Origin: Acinetobacter ursingii DSM 16037 = CIP 107286
Lineage (GTDB): Bacteria > Pseudomonadota > Gammaproteobacteria > Pseudomonadales > Moraxellaceae
DNA length: 64,000 nt
Direction: 5' to 3'
NCBI RefSeq assembly: GCF_000368825.1
Contig: NZ_KB849717.1
Coordinates: 644,063-708,062 of the forward strand
The notes under the pieces were generated by a model. That model was given only the letters and a program-made list of their open reading frames with translations, was not told the origin of the DNA and made no database searches. Positions 46,758 through 56,104 of this stretch are shown here, piece after piece. The translations under genes were made by a program, and so were the position numbers. Each line of letters opens with the position of its first letter. Position 1 is the stretch's first letter.

Positions 46758-47339
46758 TTATGGTTGTAAATCATTAACAATCGTCATTACAGCTTTTTCG
46801 ATATCCTCGATTTCATTCTGTGGAGTACCAGTACTAGATAAATCACGAGCTATTTTTTTAAAATTTCCTATCATTCCACCTTTAGATGCTATTTGTTGTT
46901 TACGTTGAAACGTTTGAACGACTTCTCCGTTATAAGTAACTTTCACATTGTAAGTAAAAACAGTATCCGCATAGCCACCAACAAGTTTATCTCCACCTAT
47001 AAACTTTAACCCTTCTCCCATAAATACTCGTTTATGAATTAAGCCTATATCTACTAGTGCAAACCCTGTCGATACATTAGTTATATTCTTATGCTGACGT
47101 TCTAGTTGCTTATTTAGCTCATCTACGTATGTTTGCTGAATGTTGTCTTTTGTGAGAAAACCTTCCTTTTGCACACTGCTCTCTAACCGAATATTTACGT
47201 CATTCAATTTATATTGTTTAGGGTGCATATTGGTGAAGGCAATAATATTTTGTGATTTTTTATCAATATTAGGTGGATTAGATGCACAACCAACCATACC
47301 CAAGACTACTGGTAAAATCACCATTAAAAATTTTTTCAT
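46758..47339 (-). CDS. Hypothetical lipoprotein
   Basis: A 193-residue lipoprotein: signal MKKFLMVILPVVLGMVGC with lipobox Cys at residue 18. The mature protein is rich in Asn, Lys and Gln with a short conserved-looking core (NNTGEV, VTYNGEVVQTFQRKQQ). I do not recognise a family; the pattern of strands resembles DUF4136-type lipoproteins, but the match is not firm. It is transcribed alone and is more AT-rich than valS. Confidence 0.68.
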   Translation of the reverse strand: MKKFLMVILPVVLGMVGCASNPPNIDKKSQNIIAFTNMHPKQYKLNDVNIRLESSVQKEGFLTKDNIQQTYVDELNKQLERQHKNITNVSTGFALVDIGLIHKRVFMGEGLKFIGGDKLVGGYADTVFTYNVKVTYNGEVVQTFQRKQQIASKGGMIGNFKKIARDLSSTGTPQNEIEDIEKAVMTIVNDLQP

Positions 47340-47477
47340 ATTTTAATTTCACATAAAGATTAATATAAGCATTAACAAAGACTAAGTCTTTGAACGCATC
47401 AAAATTCTATCTGCTTTTCAAATTAAATTACATGCATATTTAAAACTGAAATAACAGGATATTTAAACTATGTCTTT

Positions 47478-47720
47478 TCAAAGTAAAAGCGTTAAATAAA
47501 TTTGATTACAGATACTTATCAACATCATCCCCAAACAAATCACCAAACACAACGTCATTGCAGCACACAAAGTCTGTAAACTAATCACCGCAGCCATTAG
47601 TTGGCTATCTGCTTTTAAAACTTTAGTTAAAATATAAGCGGTCGATGCAGTCGCTAAAGCAAAAAAGATCGTCACAATCTGAATTTCAAGATGCGATAAC
47701 TCAAGCCACAGACACTTCGT
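47478..47720 (-). pseudogene. C-terminal remnant of an AEC-family permease
   Basis: In one frame of the minus strand residues read KCLWLELSHLEIQIV then TIFFALATASTAYILTKVLK and SQLMAAVISLQT, the last two membrane helices of auxin-efflux-carrier (AEC) permeases (ATASTAYILTK is the family signature). The frame is cut by TAA at 47721-47723. Upstream, a shifted frame (47714-47824) reads LDVIHHFF...WANMVLVVM and may be more of the same gene. The first two-thirds of a normal AEC protein (about 300 residues) is missing, so this is a decayed gene. Confidence 0.6.
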
Positions 47721-47940
47721 TTACTCATCACTACAAGCACCATATTTGCCCAATATGCACCACAATTATTGAAAAAATGATGAATCACATCCAAACTGGT
47801 GCGTTTTTTGCTTAAAGTTTTAAATTATCAAAGCATGATGACTTTGGTTCCTATTTTTTAGATTTACTAAACCATTTTGGTGCATTAACTCTAAAAGTTA
47901 TGTATTAAAACTGGTTTATAGCACCTATTTTGAGCAAACT

Positions 47941-49128
47941 ATGCAAAATGTAGATCTCTTTTTCTTATTGCTTGGAGCAGTACTCGTCTTAGCCATGCAT
48001 GCAGGTTTTGCATTTTTGGAATTAGGAACAGTTCGCCATAAAAATCAGGTCAACGCCCTCAGTAAAATTTTGACCGATTTTTCTATTTCAGCAATTGCCT
48101 ATTTTTTTATCGGCTATTACATCTCTTATGGGCTGCATTTTTTTCACATGGGCACAACGCTTTCGGCAGAACATGGTTATAACCTAATGCGTTGTTTCTT
48201 CTTACTGACGTTTGCCGCAGCCATTCCTGCCATTATTTCAGGTGGTATTGCCGAACGAGCCAAAATGCGACCACAAGCGATTGCCACCTTTTTATTGGTT
48301 GCTCTGGTTTATCCATTTTTTGAAGGTATTGCATGGAATGGAAATCTTGGTTTACAGAATTGGTTACAAACACATTTTGGTGCGCCATTTCATGACTTTG
48401 CAGGTTCAGTTGTGGTACATGCCATGGGTGGCTGGATTGCACTTGCCGCCGTAATTTTATTGGGTGCACGTCATGGTCGTTATAAAAATGATGGTCGTGT
48501 CAGTGCGCATCCGCCATCATCTATTCCTTTTCTGGCCTTAGGTTCATGGATTTTAATTGTTGGCTGGTTCGGCTTTAATGTTATGAGTGCCCAGCGCGTC
48601 GATGCAATCTCTGGTCTTGTTGCGATTAATTCACTCATGGCAATGGTCGGCGGTACATTGAGCGCAAACTTAGTCGGAAAGAATGATCCAGGATTTTTAC
48701 ATAATGGGCCTTTGGCTGGACTTGTTGCAATTTGTGCAGGCTCAGATGTGGTGCATCCTTTTGGGGCATTGCTGATTGGGTTAATTGCAGGTGTGATTTT
48801 CGTTAAATTATTTACTTATACCCAAAACAAACTGAAAATTGATGACGTTCTAGGTGTTTGGCCTTTGCATGGCGTTTGTGGTGTTTTTGGTGGTCTTGCT
48901 GTAGGAATATTTGGACAACAATGGCTAGGTGGATTAGGTCATGTTTCTTTTATATCTCAGTTAATTGGAAGTGCTTTGGCTGTCAGTATTGCTTTACTGG
49001 GCGGCTTCATTGTCTATGGTGTTTTGAAAATGACGATGGGCATTCGATTGTCACAGGAAGAGGAATTTCAGGGCGCAGATCTTTCTATTCATAAAATTTC
49101 TGCGAACTCAGAAGAAGGCATGTTTTAG
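47941..49128 (+). CDS. amt: Ammonium transporter (Amt family)
   Basis: A 395-residue membrane channel for NH3/NH4+. It keeps the twin pore histidines H160 (SVVVHAMGG) and H310 (WPLHGVCG) and the Asp two residues after the first pore loop His region (FHDFAGS, D152), with 11 hydrophobic segments. The N-terminus lacks an exported signal of the E. coli AmtB type. No glnK precedes it; the upstream gap contains an AEC remnant. The terminator lies at 49163. Confidence 0.93.
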   Translation: MQNVDLFFLLLGAVLVLAMHAGFAFLELGTVRHKNQVNALSKILTDFSISAIAYFFIGYYISYGLHFFHMGTTLSAEHGYNLMRCFFLLTFAAAIPAIISGGIAERAKMRPQAIATFLLVALVYPFFEGIAWNGNLGLQNWLQTHFGAPFHDFAGSVVVHAMGGWIALAAVILLGARHGRYKNDGRVSAHPPSSIPFLALGSWILIVGWFGFNVMSAQRVDAISGLVAINSLMAMVGGTLSANLVGKNDPGFLHNGPLAGLVAICAGSDVVHPFGALLIGLIAGVIFVKLFTYTQNKLKIDDVLGVWPLHGVCGVFGGLAVGIFGQQWLGGLGHVSFISQLIGSALAVSIALLGGFIVYGVLKMTMGIRLSQEEEFQGADLSIHKISANSEEGMF

Positions 49129-49162
49129 ATCAATTTTTTGATTAACTTTTATATTACCCTAG

Positions 49163-49185
49163 CGGCTCCACTGAGCCGTTTTTTT
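49163..49185 (+). terminator. Terminator after amt
   Basis: CGGCTC-CACT-GAGCCG then seven T's, 34 bases after the stop. Confidence 0.9.
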
Positions 49186-49280
49186 ATACATAATCATTTA
49201 AATTTACTCAACAAATCCCATCGTGACAGCACGTATCAATCCGCCTAGAATAAAAGACAGATGATGACAGGATTATATTG

Positions 49281-50045
49281 ATGGGGAATTTTGCAGACTT
49301 CTTGAACGCGTCTATTGATCAACAAAATGAATCGATACAGTCTTATGAGTTCAACGGTCGTAAAGTTTGGTTAAAGAAAGCATCTGAGCGTCATGCACTT
49401 TGGTTATACACTCCTTTGAGATGGTTTGCCCGCTTGCTTCAACTAGATGCACTGATTCCGGTTCCTAATCGTGGTGGCAAAGAAGCCATCCAATGTGAAT
49501 ATCAACGCCTTACTGCTCTGAAAAAGTTAGGTATCAAAACGCCACAGGTTTTGGCTGTTTCACATGAAGGTATTTTAATTGAGGATGCAGGCTCCAGTGA
49601 GCACGAAGTCGTACAACTAGATCATGCCTTAGCCAGAGCCATCAGCTCTGAACAACGCATCCAACTCTATACCGATGCAATTTTGGCAATTCAATCCATA
49701 CATGCAAAAGGCAGCTATTTGAGTGAAGCATTTGTCCGTAATATTTTAGTCGATGAGGATCATCAGTTTACCTTTATAGATTTTGAGACAGATCCGGGAG
49801 AACTTTTAAGTTTAAATCAATGTCAGGTACGTGATTGGTTATGCTTTATTTTTTCATCGTCATATCGACTTGAACTCACGGAACTTGATCAAGCAAGTGC
49901 TATTTTTTATCATGCTTTAAATAACAATAAAAAGGTCTATCGTGACATTTGCAATGTTGGTCATAAATTGCAGTGGATCTTGAGTTTTAAACCTGAAAAA
50001 TTAGGCAACGACGGCAAACGTATCCAAAAAGTATGTTGTTTTTAA
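49281..50045 (+). CDS. Kinase-like (BUD32/LPS-kinase type) protein with altered catalytic loop
   Basis: A 254-residue protein with the small-kinase fold. The N-lobe lysine region (NGRKVWLKKASERHALWLY) and C-lobe catalytic segment SIHAKGSYLSEAFVRNILVD then FIDFE are aligned with HGDL..NIL and DFG of the RIO/BUD32/WaaP group, but the catalytic Asp position holds Glu (LSE for HGD). The Asn and Asp of the metal site are present. It may act on lipopolysaccharide or be a pseudokinase. ATG 49281 has AGGA eight bases upstream. Confidence 0.7.
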   Translation: MGNFADFLNASIDQQNESIQSYEFNGRKVWLKKASERHALWLYTPLRWFARLLQLDALIPVPNRGGKEAIQCEYQRLTALKKLGIKTPQVLAVSHEGILIEDAGSSEHEVVQLDHALARAISSEQRIQLYTDAILAIQSIHAKGSYLSEAFVRNILVDEDHQFTFIDFETDPGELLSLNQCQVRDWLCFIFSSSYRLELTELDQASAIFYHALNNNKKVYRDICNVGHKLQWILSFKPEKLGNDGKRIQKVCCF

Positions 50046-50189
50046 AGAAACTAGAACGCCAAGACCCATTACCGATGATTTAAAACACAGTTGATCCATT
50101 TGCTTTGGCTCTGATCAATGCTTTAGTCTCTTGGCATTTTTAAAATCTTTTTAATATTTGGACTTTTAATAGGCTAGCTCTTAAATATC

Positions 50190-51515
50190 TTAACTTTTTA
50201 AGATCTTGGGTAAGCAGACTAAAACACTGAGTCCACCCAATTCTGTACTTTGGGAAAGAATCAGTTGACCACCTAAGCGCTGTGTTGCTTTATCCACAAT
50301 GGATAACCCCAAACCACTGCCCACTTCCAGATGATGATGTACTCGATAAAAACGTTTTAACACCTGATCATAATATTGAGGATCAATCCCCGCACCACTG
50401 TCTTCAATTTGCACACAGGCACAGCTATTCTCATCTTCATAGACGGAAATATTAATCACTCCTGCCACGGGAGTGTACTTAATCGCATTATCAATCAGGT
50501 TAAAAATAATCGAATGTACTGTGGGTTCAATACTCACCATTTCAATGTCTTCATTGCGCTCAAAACCCAGATCAATTTCCTTTTCCATTGCTAAATTCAT
50601 CAATTGCTCAACGCAATTTAAGGCAACATTATTAAGCTGAAAAGTACTGAATCGCTCCAGGCTACTCATTGAGGCATCCTGTTTAGCCAGAGCCAACAGT
50701 TGACTGACCAAATGCTGAATTCGCGCGAGTCCTTTACTCAGATTTTGAAAGGCAGCATGATCAGGAAACTGACTGAGTAGAATCTTGGTTTGCAAATTTA
50801 AAGCAGTAATGGGTGTCCGTAACTCGTGGGCGGCATCAGCGACAAATTGTTTCTGCTCTTGTTGAGCCGTCGAAATTCGTTCAAACAACCGATTCATTTC
50901 ATGAATGGTTGGAGAAAGCTCTTCTGGATAATCTTTTTCATGAATAGGCGCTAGATCATTAGAATCACGCTGTATCAATTCAGATTTGAAGTCATCCAAG
51001 GGTTTTAAACTACGTCGAATAATACCTGCCAAACCAATTAAGGCAAAAGGCAAAATAATGACATAAGGGAGGAACATACTACCCGCGAGTTCCAACGCCA
51101 TCACTTGTCTGACTTTTTCTTGCTGACTGATCTGGATTTGAAAATCTTTGGTCGGCATCACATAAGTACGCCAGATGCCATGGTCGGTTTGCTGGGTATA
51201 AAATCCAGCATACTTCACCGGAGGAACCAATAAACGGTCTGCATGACTTAAATGACTTTGATCTTTATAAGCCCAAATATCAACAAATAAATCTTCCTCA
51301 CGATAAACACGATCTTTTTCAAAATGACTGACAACTGCTCCATAAGGTTGAGTCGCAGCACGTTTGGCCAAATATTGCATTTGTGCATCGAGAATTTGAT
51401 TACTTTCCTGCAATGCAATTTTATAAGCTGAAAATATCAGAACACAGCCGAGCAATATACTAAAAATAGACGTGTACCAGATTAAGCGTCGCTTTAAAGA
51501 ATAATGCAGGGCCAT
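50190..51515 (-). CDS. pmrB: PmrB sensor histidine kinase
   Basis: A 441-residue membrane sensor. TM1 is at about residues 11-32, the periplasmic domain about 33-140, TM2 at about 146-166, then a HAMP-like linker, the phosphoacceptor box FVADAAHELRTP (H230) and the ATP-binding N, G1 and G2 boxes (IIFNLIDNAIKYTP, DSGAGID, GSGLGLSIV). It reads closely like Acinetobacter PmrB. It starts 15 bases after the pmrA stop. In A. baumannii mutations here raise polymyxin resistance through PmrC; that target is not adjacent here. Confidence 0.94.
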   Translation of the reverse strand: MALHYSLKRRLIWYTSIFSILLGCVLIFSAYKIALQESNQILDAQMQYLAKRAATQPYGAVVSHFEKDRVYREEDLFVDIWAYKDQSHLSHADRLLVPPVKYAGFYTQQTDHGIWRTYVMPTKDFQIQISQQEKVRQVMALELAGSMFLPYVIILPFALIGLAGIIRRSLKPLDDFKSELIQRDSNDLAPIHEKDYPEELSPTIHEMNRLFERISTAQQEQKQFVADAAHELRTPITALNLQTKILLSQFPDHAAFQNLSKGLARIQHLVSQLLALAKQDASMSSLERFSTFQLNNVALNCVEQLMNLAMEKEIDLGFERNEDIEMVSIEPTVHSIIFNLIDNAIKYTPVAGVINISVYEDENSCACVQIEDSGAGIDPQYYDQVLKRFYRVHHHLEVGSGLGLSIVDKATQRLGGQLILSQSTELGGLSVLVCLPKILKS

Positions 51516-51530
51516 AATGGATAAAATTCC

Positions 51531-52205
51531 TTAACTGTGACCCAGACGATAACCTAAACCACGAATAGTACGGATGAAATCTTTACCCAGTTTAGAACGT
51601 AAATGATGCACATAGACTTCAATGGTATTACTGGTGACTTCGCTATCAAAGTCATACAGTTTATCTTCGAGATTTGCTTTGGAGAAAATCTTGTTTGGAT
51701 GCGTCATCAGTGGAATTAAAATTGCCCATTCACGATTAGAAAGTTCAACTTCCTGACCTTTGACTGTTGCAACATGCTTTTCGATATTTAAAGTCACATC
51801 ACCACTTTTAAGAATTTGATCCTGACTTGTGGCCTGAGCTTCTTTTCCACTTCGACGTAATAAGGCATGAATACGGGCCAACAGCTCATCAAACTCATAA
51901 GGCTTAATCAAATAATCATCAGCCCCTTGATTTAAACCATCAACACGATTTTCCAGTTGATCCCGCGCTGAAATAATAAGTACAGGAACAGCCGTTTTTT
52001 GACGAATCTGTTTAAGCACTTGCATACCATCCATCATCGGCAAACCGAGATCAAGCAATACCAGATCAAAACTTTGTTTTGAAAGTTGCGATAAACCATC
52101 AATTCCGTTATTTACCCATTCCACATCAAATTGATGATACTTAAGCAAAGTGAGCGTAGACTCTGCAATCATGAAGTCATCTTCAATAATCAGGATTTTA
52201 GGCAT
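51531..52205 (-). CDS. pmrA: PmrA OmpR-type response regulator
   Basis: A 224-residue regulator with an N-terminal receiver domain (acidic pocket EDD 8-10, phosphoacceptor D52 in LLDLGLPMMDG, Lys in YLIKPYEF) and a C-terminal winged helix (SNREWAILIPLM to RTIRGLGYRLGHS). It is almost the same as A. baumannii PmrA in both domains. It lies immediately upstream of pmrB and shares its transcript. A long spacer (690 bases) precedes it; no pmrC is there. Confidence 0.94.
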   Translation of the reverse strand: MPKILIIEDDFMIAESTLTLLKYHQFDVEWVNNGIDGLSQLSKQSFDLVLLDLGLPMMDGMQVLKQIRQKTAVPVLIISARDQLENRVDGLNQGADDYLIKPYEFDELLARIHALLRRSGKEAQATSQDQILKSGDVTLNIEKHVATVKGQEVELSNREWAILIPLMTHPNKIFSKANLEDKLYDFDSEVTSNTIEVYVHHLRSKLGKDFIRTIRGLGYRLGHS

Positions 52206-52898
52206 GGTATTGGCTCACAGCTAATCAGTTTATTATCAGGATTTATATCAGTATGTCATCTGGCTCAGATCTTCATAAGATGTGAAATATCTGAAGTACA
52301 ATGACGGTGTATCTGAACATTAAAATGTTTATTTTCATCTGTATTTAAACAGGTTATGTTTAAAATGACTAGACCAATATAAATCCTGCACACAATTTTA
52401 TATTGAATAAATAACGTCAATCATTTTCGGCTTGATGAAATTTTATTTTGACCTAATTGAATGATTTGAATAAATCATCTTGATTTGTCAAATCTACTAA
52501 AGTCTCATATAAGCTTAAAAAATGGAATTGGGCATCAACATCATATTCAGATTACATTCACTAATCTAAGAATTTAAGCTTAAAACTCTCTTAAATACAT
52601 AAAGGCAAGCGTAATACTCTACTTTAATTAGCCTATTGATTTATTGGAATTTAAGCGACAGCCTAGTTTCTCTGGCTGCTGTTCATCTTTGTTCAGCCAC
52701 TTTTCAGGATGAAATCACTTGAGTAACGGTGCATTCTATAAGCTTTGCAAAAGGTGCAACTACCATCTGTTATAGTGAATTTATCTGTAAAGGCTCATCC
52801 ATCAGTTTTAAAGTGGATTTTGTAGTGACATATCGCCAAGTCATTTTTGAGTTGGTCGATATTGGATGAATTGATTTTATTTAATACTTATAAGCTAG
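52206..52898. other. Long non-coding spacer upstream of pmrA
   Basis: About 690 bases between pmrA and the 3' end of the MFS gene, all on the minus strand. It is where pmrC would stand in A. baumannii, but no reading frame of that kind or any coding remnant is visible. It includes a palindrome (52344-52364). Confidence 0.5.
52344..52364. promoter_or_regulatory. 21-bp palindrome upstream of pmrA
   Basis: TTTAAACA-GGTTA-TGTTTAAA, a perfect dyad with 8-base arms, 139 bases before the pmrA start. The spacing does not fit the direct-repeat PmrA box, so another regulator may bind. Confidence 0.4.
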
Positions 52899-54134
52899 TT
52901 AAAGCATTTTTCTCCAGCGATAGATAGGAACCAAGCAAACGATCGCAATCAATACAATTAGTGCCAAATACAGGGCATAACCCAACCAATCCCCCATAAT
53001 TCCACTTAAGATATATAAACCACCGCTTACTGTTGCCATAATGGCAACCTGAAAAGTGAAATCTGTTCCTGCAAACGCTTTTCGACTATATTGCATCACC
53101 AAAGTCAGCATAACCACCAAAAGCATCGCTGATACCGCATCTTCCAGTGCATTAATCAAATACACAATAAGATTAGGAATCTGGACATTCCGCTCAAAAG
53201 CGAAGGCTAAACCTGCATATGCGAAGAGCGTTAAAATTTTGCAATAAGAAAACACCAACAGCAAGGTTGATCGTGTATATCGCTTAAGTAAATAACCTGC
53301 GATAACTGCTCCACACAATGCCGCAAATGCACCGAACATGGTGATATAGACACCAATCTGAGTAAAGTTCAGTCCTATATCGACCATAAGGGGTTTTAAT
53401 AAAGGACCACTCAAACCATCCGCAATTTTAAAACTGATCAGTACCCACAACCAGCAACGTAACTCAGGCGACTGCGTAAAATGCTTAATATAGTCTTTCA
53501 ATGCAAATTGCGTTGGGGTTGGTTGCGATGCATGATTTATTCGGGTTTGTTCATTGTTATAAGACCAGACAGGAATGGTATTGACGAGTACCAGCAAAGC
53601 CAGACCGAGAAAAGTCATTTGCCAACTAAACCAATCCAGAGCCCAAAGCAAAACGCCTCCACCCACAATAAACCCAAGACGTGAACCAATCACCTGAAAG
53701 GTATTGCCCCAATGTTGTTGATCTGTTTTCAGCAGATTCACTGCCAATGCATCAGTGGCAATATCCTGTGTCGCTCCAGTTAAATTCAAGCAAAGCAGCA
53801 GTACAAAAAATAAAAATAGGGAATCTGTTTGGCTGAGTGACTCAATCGGATAAAAAGATAACGTCACTAAAATAAGCACACTAAAAATCTGAGTCGGTAA
53901 AATCCAGCTTCGATAATGTCCTATTTTAGCGCTACCAAACCGATCGACTAAGGGTGCCCAAAGAATCTTGATTGACCACGGCAACATCAGTAAACCAAAC
54001 CCACCAATATGTGCCAAAGAAACTCCCTGCGATCTTAAAATCACAGGCAAAGCATGGGTCATGAAACCAACAGGTAATCCCTGCGCCCAATACAATGAAA
54101 ATAATAAGACATATAAGCGCACAGGATTGAGCAT
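52899..54134 (-). CDS. Major facilitator transporter (AmpG/RhtX-like)
   Basis: A 411-residue 12-helix MFS protein. The start YVLLFSLYWAQGLPVGFMTH and the second-helix motif LRSQGVSLAHIGGFGLLMLPWSIKILWAPLVDRFGS resemble the AmpG/RhtX/FptX group, which carries muropeptides or siderophores into the cytoplasm. LTGATQDIATDALAV in TM4 is also characteristic of AmpG relatives. No siderophore gene is near, so the substrate is open. ATG 54134; divergent from the acyltransferase gene. Confidence 0.85.
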   Translation of the reverse strand: MLNPVRLYVLLFSLYWAQGLPVGFMTHALPVILRSQGVSLAHIGGFGLLMLPWSIKILWAPLVDRFGSAKIGHYRSWILPTQIFSVLILVTLSFYPIESLSQTDSLFLFFVLLLCLNLTGATQDIATDALAVNLLKTDQQHWGNTFQVIGSRLGFIVGGGVLLWALDWFSWQMTFLGLALLVLVNTIPVWSYNNEQTRINHASQPTPTQFALKDYIKHFTQSPELRCWLWVLISFKIADGLSGPLLKPLMVDIGLNFTQIGVYITMFGAFAALCGAVIAGYLLKRYTRSTLLLVFSYCKILTLFAYAGLAFAFERNVQIPNLIVYLINALEDAVSAMLLVVMLTLVMQYSRKAFAGTDFTFQVAIMATVSGGLYILSGIMGDWLGYALYLALIVLIAIVCLVPIYRWRKML

Positions 54135-54182
54135 CCTTTTCCCTTTGCAAAAAAGTTGAGCAGTAAAGTCTACATTTTGCCA

Positions 54183-54866
54183 ATGTCAGTTCAATTTCAA
54201 AAGCCTATGATCATAAAAAAGGATTTTTATAGTGATAAATATATGCCACATTTTCCAGAATTACCTGATCAAGTCCCGCATCGGGGTACACCTTTGAGCC
54301 GAGCATTATTTAAAACCCTTTTTTTAGCGCAAGGCTGGAGCATTGAAGGTGAATTTCCAAATTTAAGTAAGGCTGTTGCGATTATTGCGCCACATACCTC
54401 AAATATTGATGCATGGTATGGTTTTCTGGCGATTGGTGGACTAGGCATTAAGATTACTGTCTTGGGTAAAGATAGCCTCTTTAAACCGCCTTTTCAGCCT
54501 TTTTTAAAATGGGCTGGCTTGATTCCTGTGAAACGTGATCGCATCAATGGATTAACTGCACAAGTGGTGGAGTTTATTCAACAGCAAGATCAAATTTGGG
54601 TCGGTATGGCGCCTGAAGGCACTCGAAAAAAAGCAGAAAAAATTAAAAGTGGTTTTTATCAAATCGCTTTAAAAGCACAAATCCCAATTGTCATTTTTGC
54701 ATTTGATTTCGACCATAAAATTATTCATAGCTTGGGCGTGTTTGATCCAACAGGTCACTATGAACAAGATTTGGATCAGATGATGCAGCGATTTGCAGGA
54801 AAATTCTCACCACATACCCCAGACTGGCTCTCATTACCTTTACAAAATCTAGTCAAAAAACGCTAG
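54183..54866 (+). CDS. Lysophospholipid acyltransferase (PlsC-like)
   Basis: A glycerophospholipid acyltransferase. The catalytic block H-x4-D is in PHTSNIDAWYGF; the glycerophosphate-binding EGTRKK and the final strand-helix (FALFDFDHKI-like region, here VIFAFDFD) follow. The ORF is about 225 residues long. The start is uncertain: ATG at 54183, 54207 and 54243 are in frame and none has a clear ribosome site; homologues commonly begin near PHFPELPDQVPHRG, favouring 54243. It probably makes phosphatidic acid or remodels phospholipids at the membrane. Confidence 0.85.
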   Translation: MSVQFQKPMIIKKDFYSDKYMPHFPELPDQVPHRGTPLSRALFKTLFLAQGWSIEGEFPNLSKAVAIIAPHTSNIDAWYGFLAIGGLGIKITVLGKDSLFKPPFQPFLKWAGLIPVKRDRINGLTAQVVEFIQQQDQIWVGMAPEGTRKKAEKIKSGFYQIALKAQIPIVIFAFDFDHKIIHSLGVFDPTGHYEQDLDQMMQRFAGKFSPHTPDWLSLPLQNLVKKR

Positions 54867-54934
54867 TATTCAGGTCTCAAATCTGTTGAGATGTGCGCAT
54901 CTTTTTGACCATTTTTTTGCTATTTTAACTGAAA

Positions 54935-55852
54935 ATGAAAGTTGCACATTTTGCCTTGATTGGCACCCTGAGCCTTGCGCTATTTGGCTGTGATAAAACC
55001 GTTAAAACTTCGACTCAAACCACTCCTCTCAAAGCCCGCGAACCTGTGATTGCATTGGCTCTTGGCGGTGGCGGTGCGAAAGGATTTGCGCATATTGGGG
55101 TGATTAAAGTTTTAGAATCTCATGGGATCAAGCCTAAAATCGTGACAGGAACCAGTGCTGGAAGTTTTGTTGGCAGTATTTATGCGAGTGGTCAAACGCC
55201 TTACCAAATGCAGAGTCTTGCGCTGAAGTTACAGGAATCTGATCTGCGCGATCTTACCCTCAATCGTCAGGGCATTATTTTAGGTCAAAAATTACAAGAT
55301 TATGTGAATACCCAAGTCGGAAATAAACCGATTGAAAAGTTTCCGATTCGTTTTGCCGCTGTTGCTACTCGTCTGGACAATGGTCAAAAAGCCGATTTTA
55401 TTAAAGGTAATGCAGGTCAGGCCGTTCGCGCATCGTGTAGTATTCCCAATGTCTTTGTACCTGCAACGATTGGGAATGTAAAATATGTCGATGGTGGTCT
55501 AGTCAGCCCAATTCCAGTTAAAACGGCCAAAGATATGGGTGCAGATATTGTCATTGCTGTCGATATTTCTGCACGTCCAACAGGTGCGGGCGCTGGCAAT
55601 ATGCTGGGGCTTTTGGATCAGACCATTAATATTATGGGTCAGCAAAGTATTAGCACTGAGCTCAATCAGGCCAATGTCGTCATTCAGCCTAAAGTTGGCA
55701 ATTTAGGCGTACTGGATTTGAAATCGAGCAATCAGGCCATTTTGGAAGGTGAAAAAGCGGCACAGCTCAAAATTAAACAGATTCAAGGCGTCATTAATGC
55801 CTTTAAACAATCTCCTGCCGCACTCAAACCTGCACCACGTCCAAAATTTTAA
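54935..55852 (+). CDS. Patatin-like phospholipase lipoprotein
   Basis: A 305-residue lipoprotein of the RssA/patatin type. Lipobox LALFGC (Cys at 19). The catalytic motifs are complete: oxyanion loop LGGGGAKGFAHIG, nucleophile GTSAGS (about residue 83) and the dyad Asp in VDGGLVSPIP. It should be attached to the periplasmic face and cleave lipids or proteins' acyl chains. ATG at 54935 has no strong ribosome site. A repeat copy follows its stop at 14 bases. Confidence 0.9.
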   Translation: MKVAHFALIGTLSLALFGCDKTVKTSTQTTPLKAREPVIALALGGGGAKGFAHIGVIKVLESHGIKPKIVTGTSAGSFVGSIYASGQTPYQMQSLALKLQESDLRDLTLNRQGIILGQKLQDYVNTQVGNKPIEKFPIRFAAVATRLDNGQKADFIKGNAGQAVRASCSIPNVFVPATIGNVKYVDGGLVSPIPVKTAKDMGADIVIAVDISARPTGAGAGNMLGLLDQTINIMGQQSISTELNQANVVIQPKVGNLGVLDLKSSNQAILEGEKAAQLKIKQIQGVINAFKQSPAALKPAPRPKF

Positions 55853-55865
55853 AGCTTGTTCATCT

Positions 55866-55945
55866 TAGACTTCTTTCATCAATCCCTTTGATTTCTCGCT
55901 AAGAGAGAAAAATAAAGAAAGTCTAAAGAGTGATAAAAAAAAGCC
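55866..55945 (-). repeat. Dispersed ~80-bp MITE-like repeat, copy 3 (reversed)
   Basis: On the plus strand it starts TAGACTTCTTTCATCAATCC and ends in AAAAAAAAGCC; on the minus strand the order fits copies 1 and 2 (GAGAAAT...AAAGGGATTGATGAAAGAAGTCTA-like end). It lies between the patatin gene and nfeD. Confidence 0.75.
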
Positions 55946-56104
55946 ATTCTCAAGGGTATTTGACTCTGATTTAAATACCCTACACCCCATCAACTAGAAA
56001 GCATTTTTTTGATTTTTATATTCATTTCGCTATTTTAATATTCATCCTTGCCCAGTTCTGTTACATTGATAACTGATGATTTTTTCATCTTTCACATAAG
56101 TAAT

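Noticed and set aside
50050..50160. GCCAAGA ... TCTTGGC pairing between the kinase-like gene and pmrB
   Set aside because: The loop is about 70 bases and the stem short; not convincing as a terminator.
52206..52898. PmrA box of the CTTAA-N5-CTTAA type upstream of pmrA
   Set aside because: TTTAAA elements are present but the spacing is 15 bases start to start, not 11, and they are inverted, so they do not match the known box.
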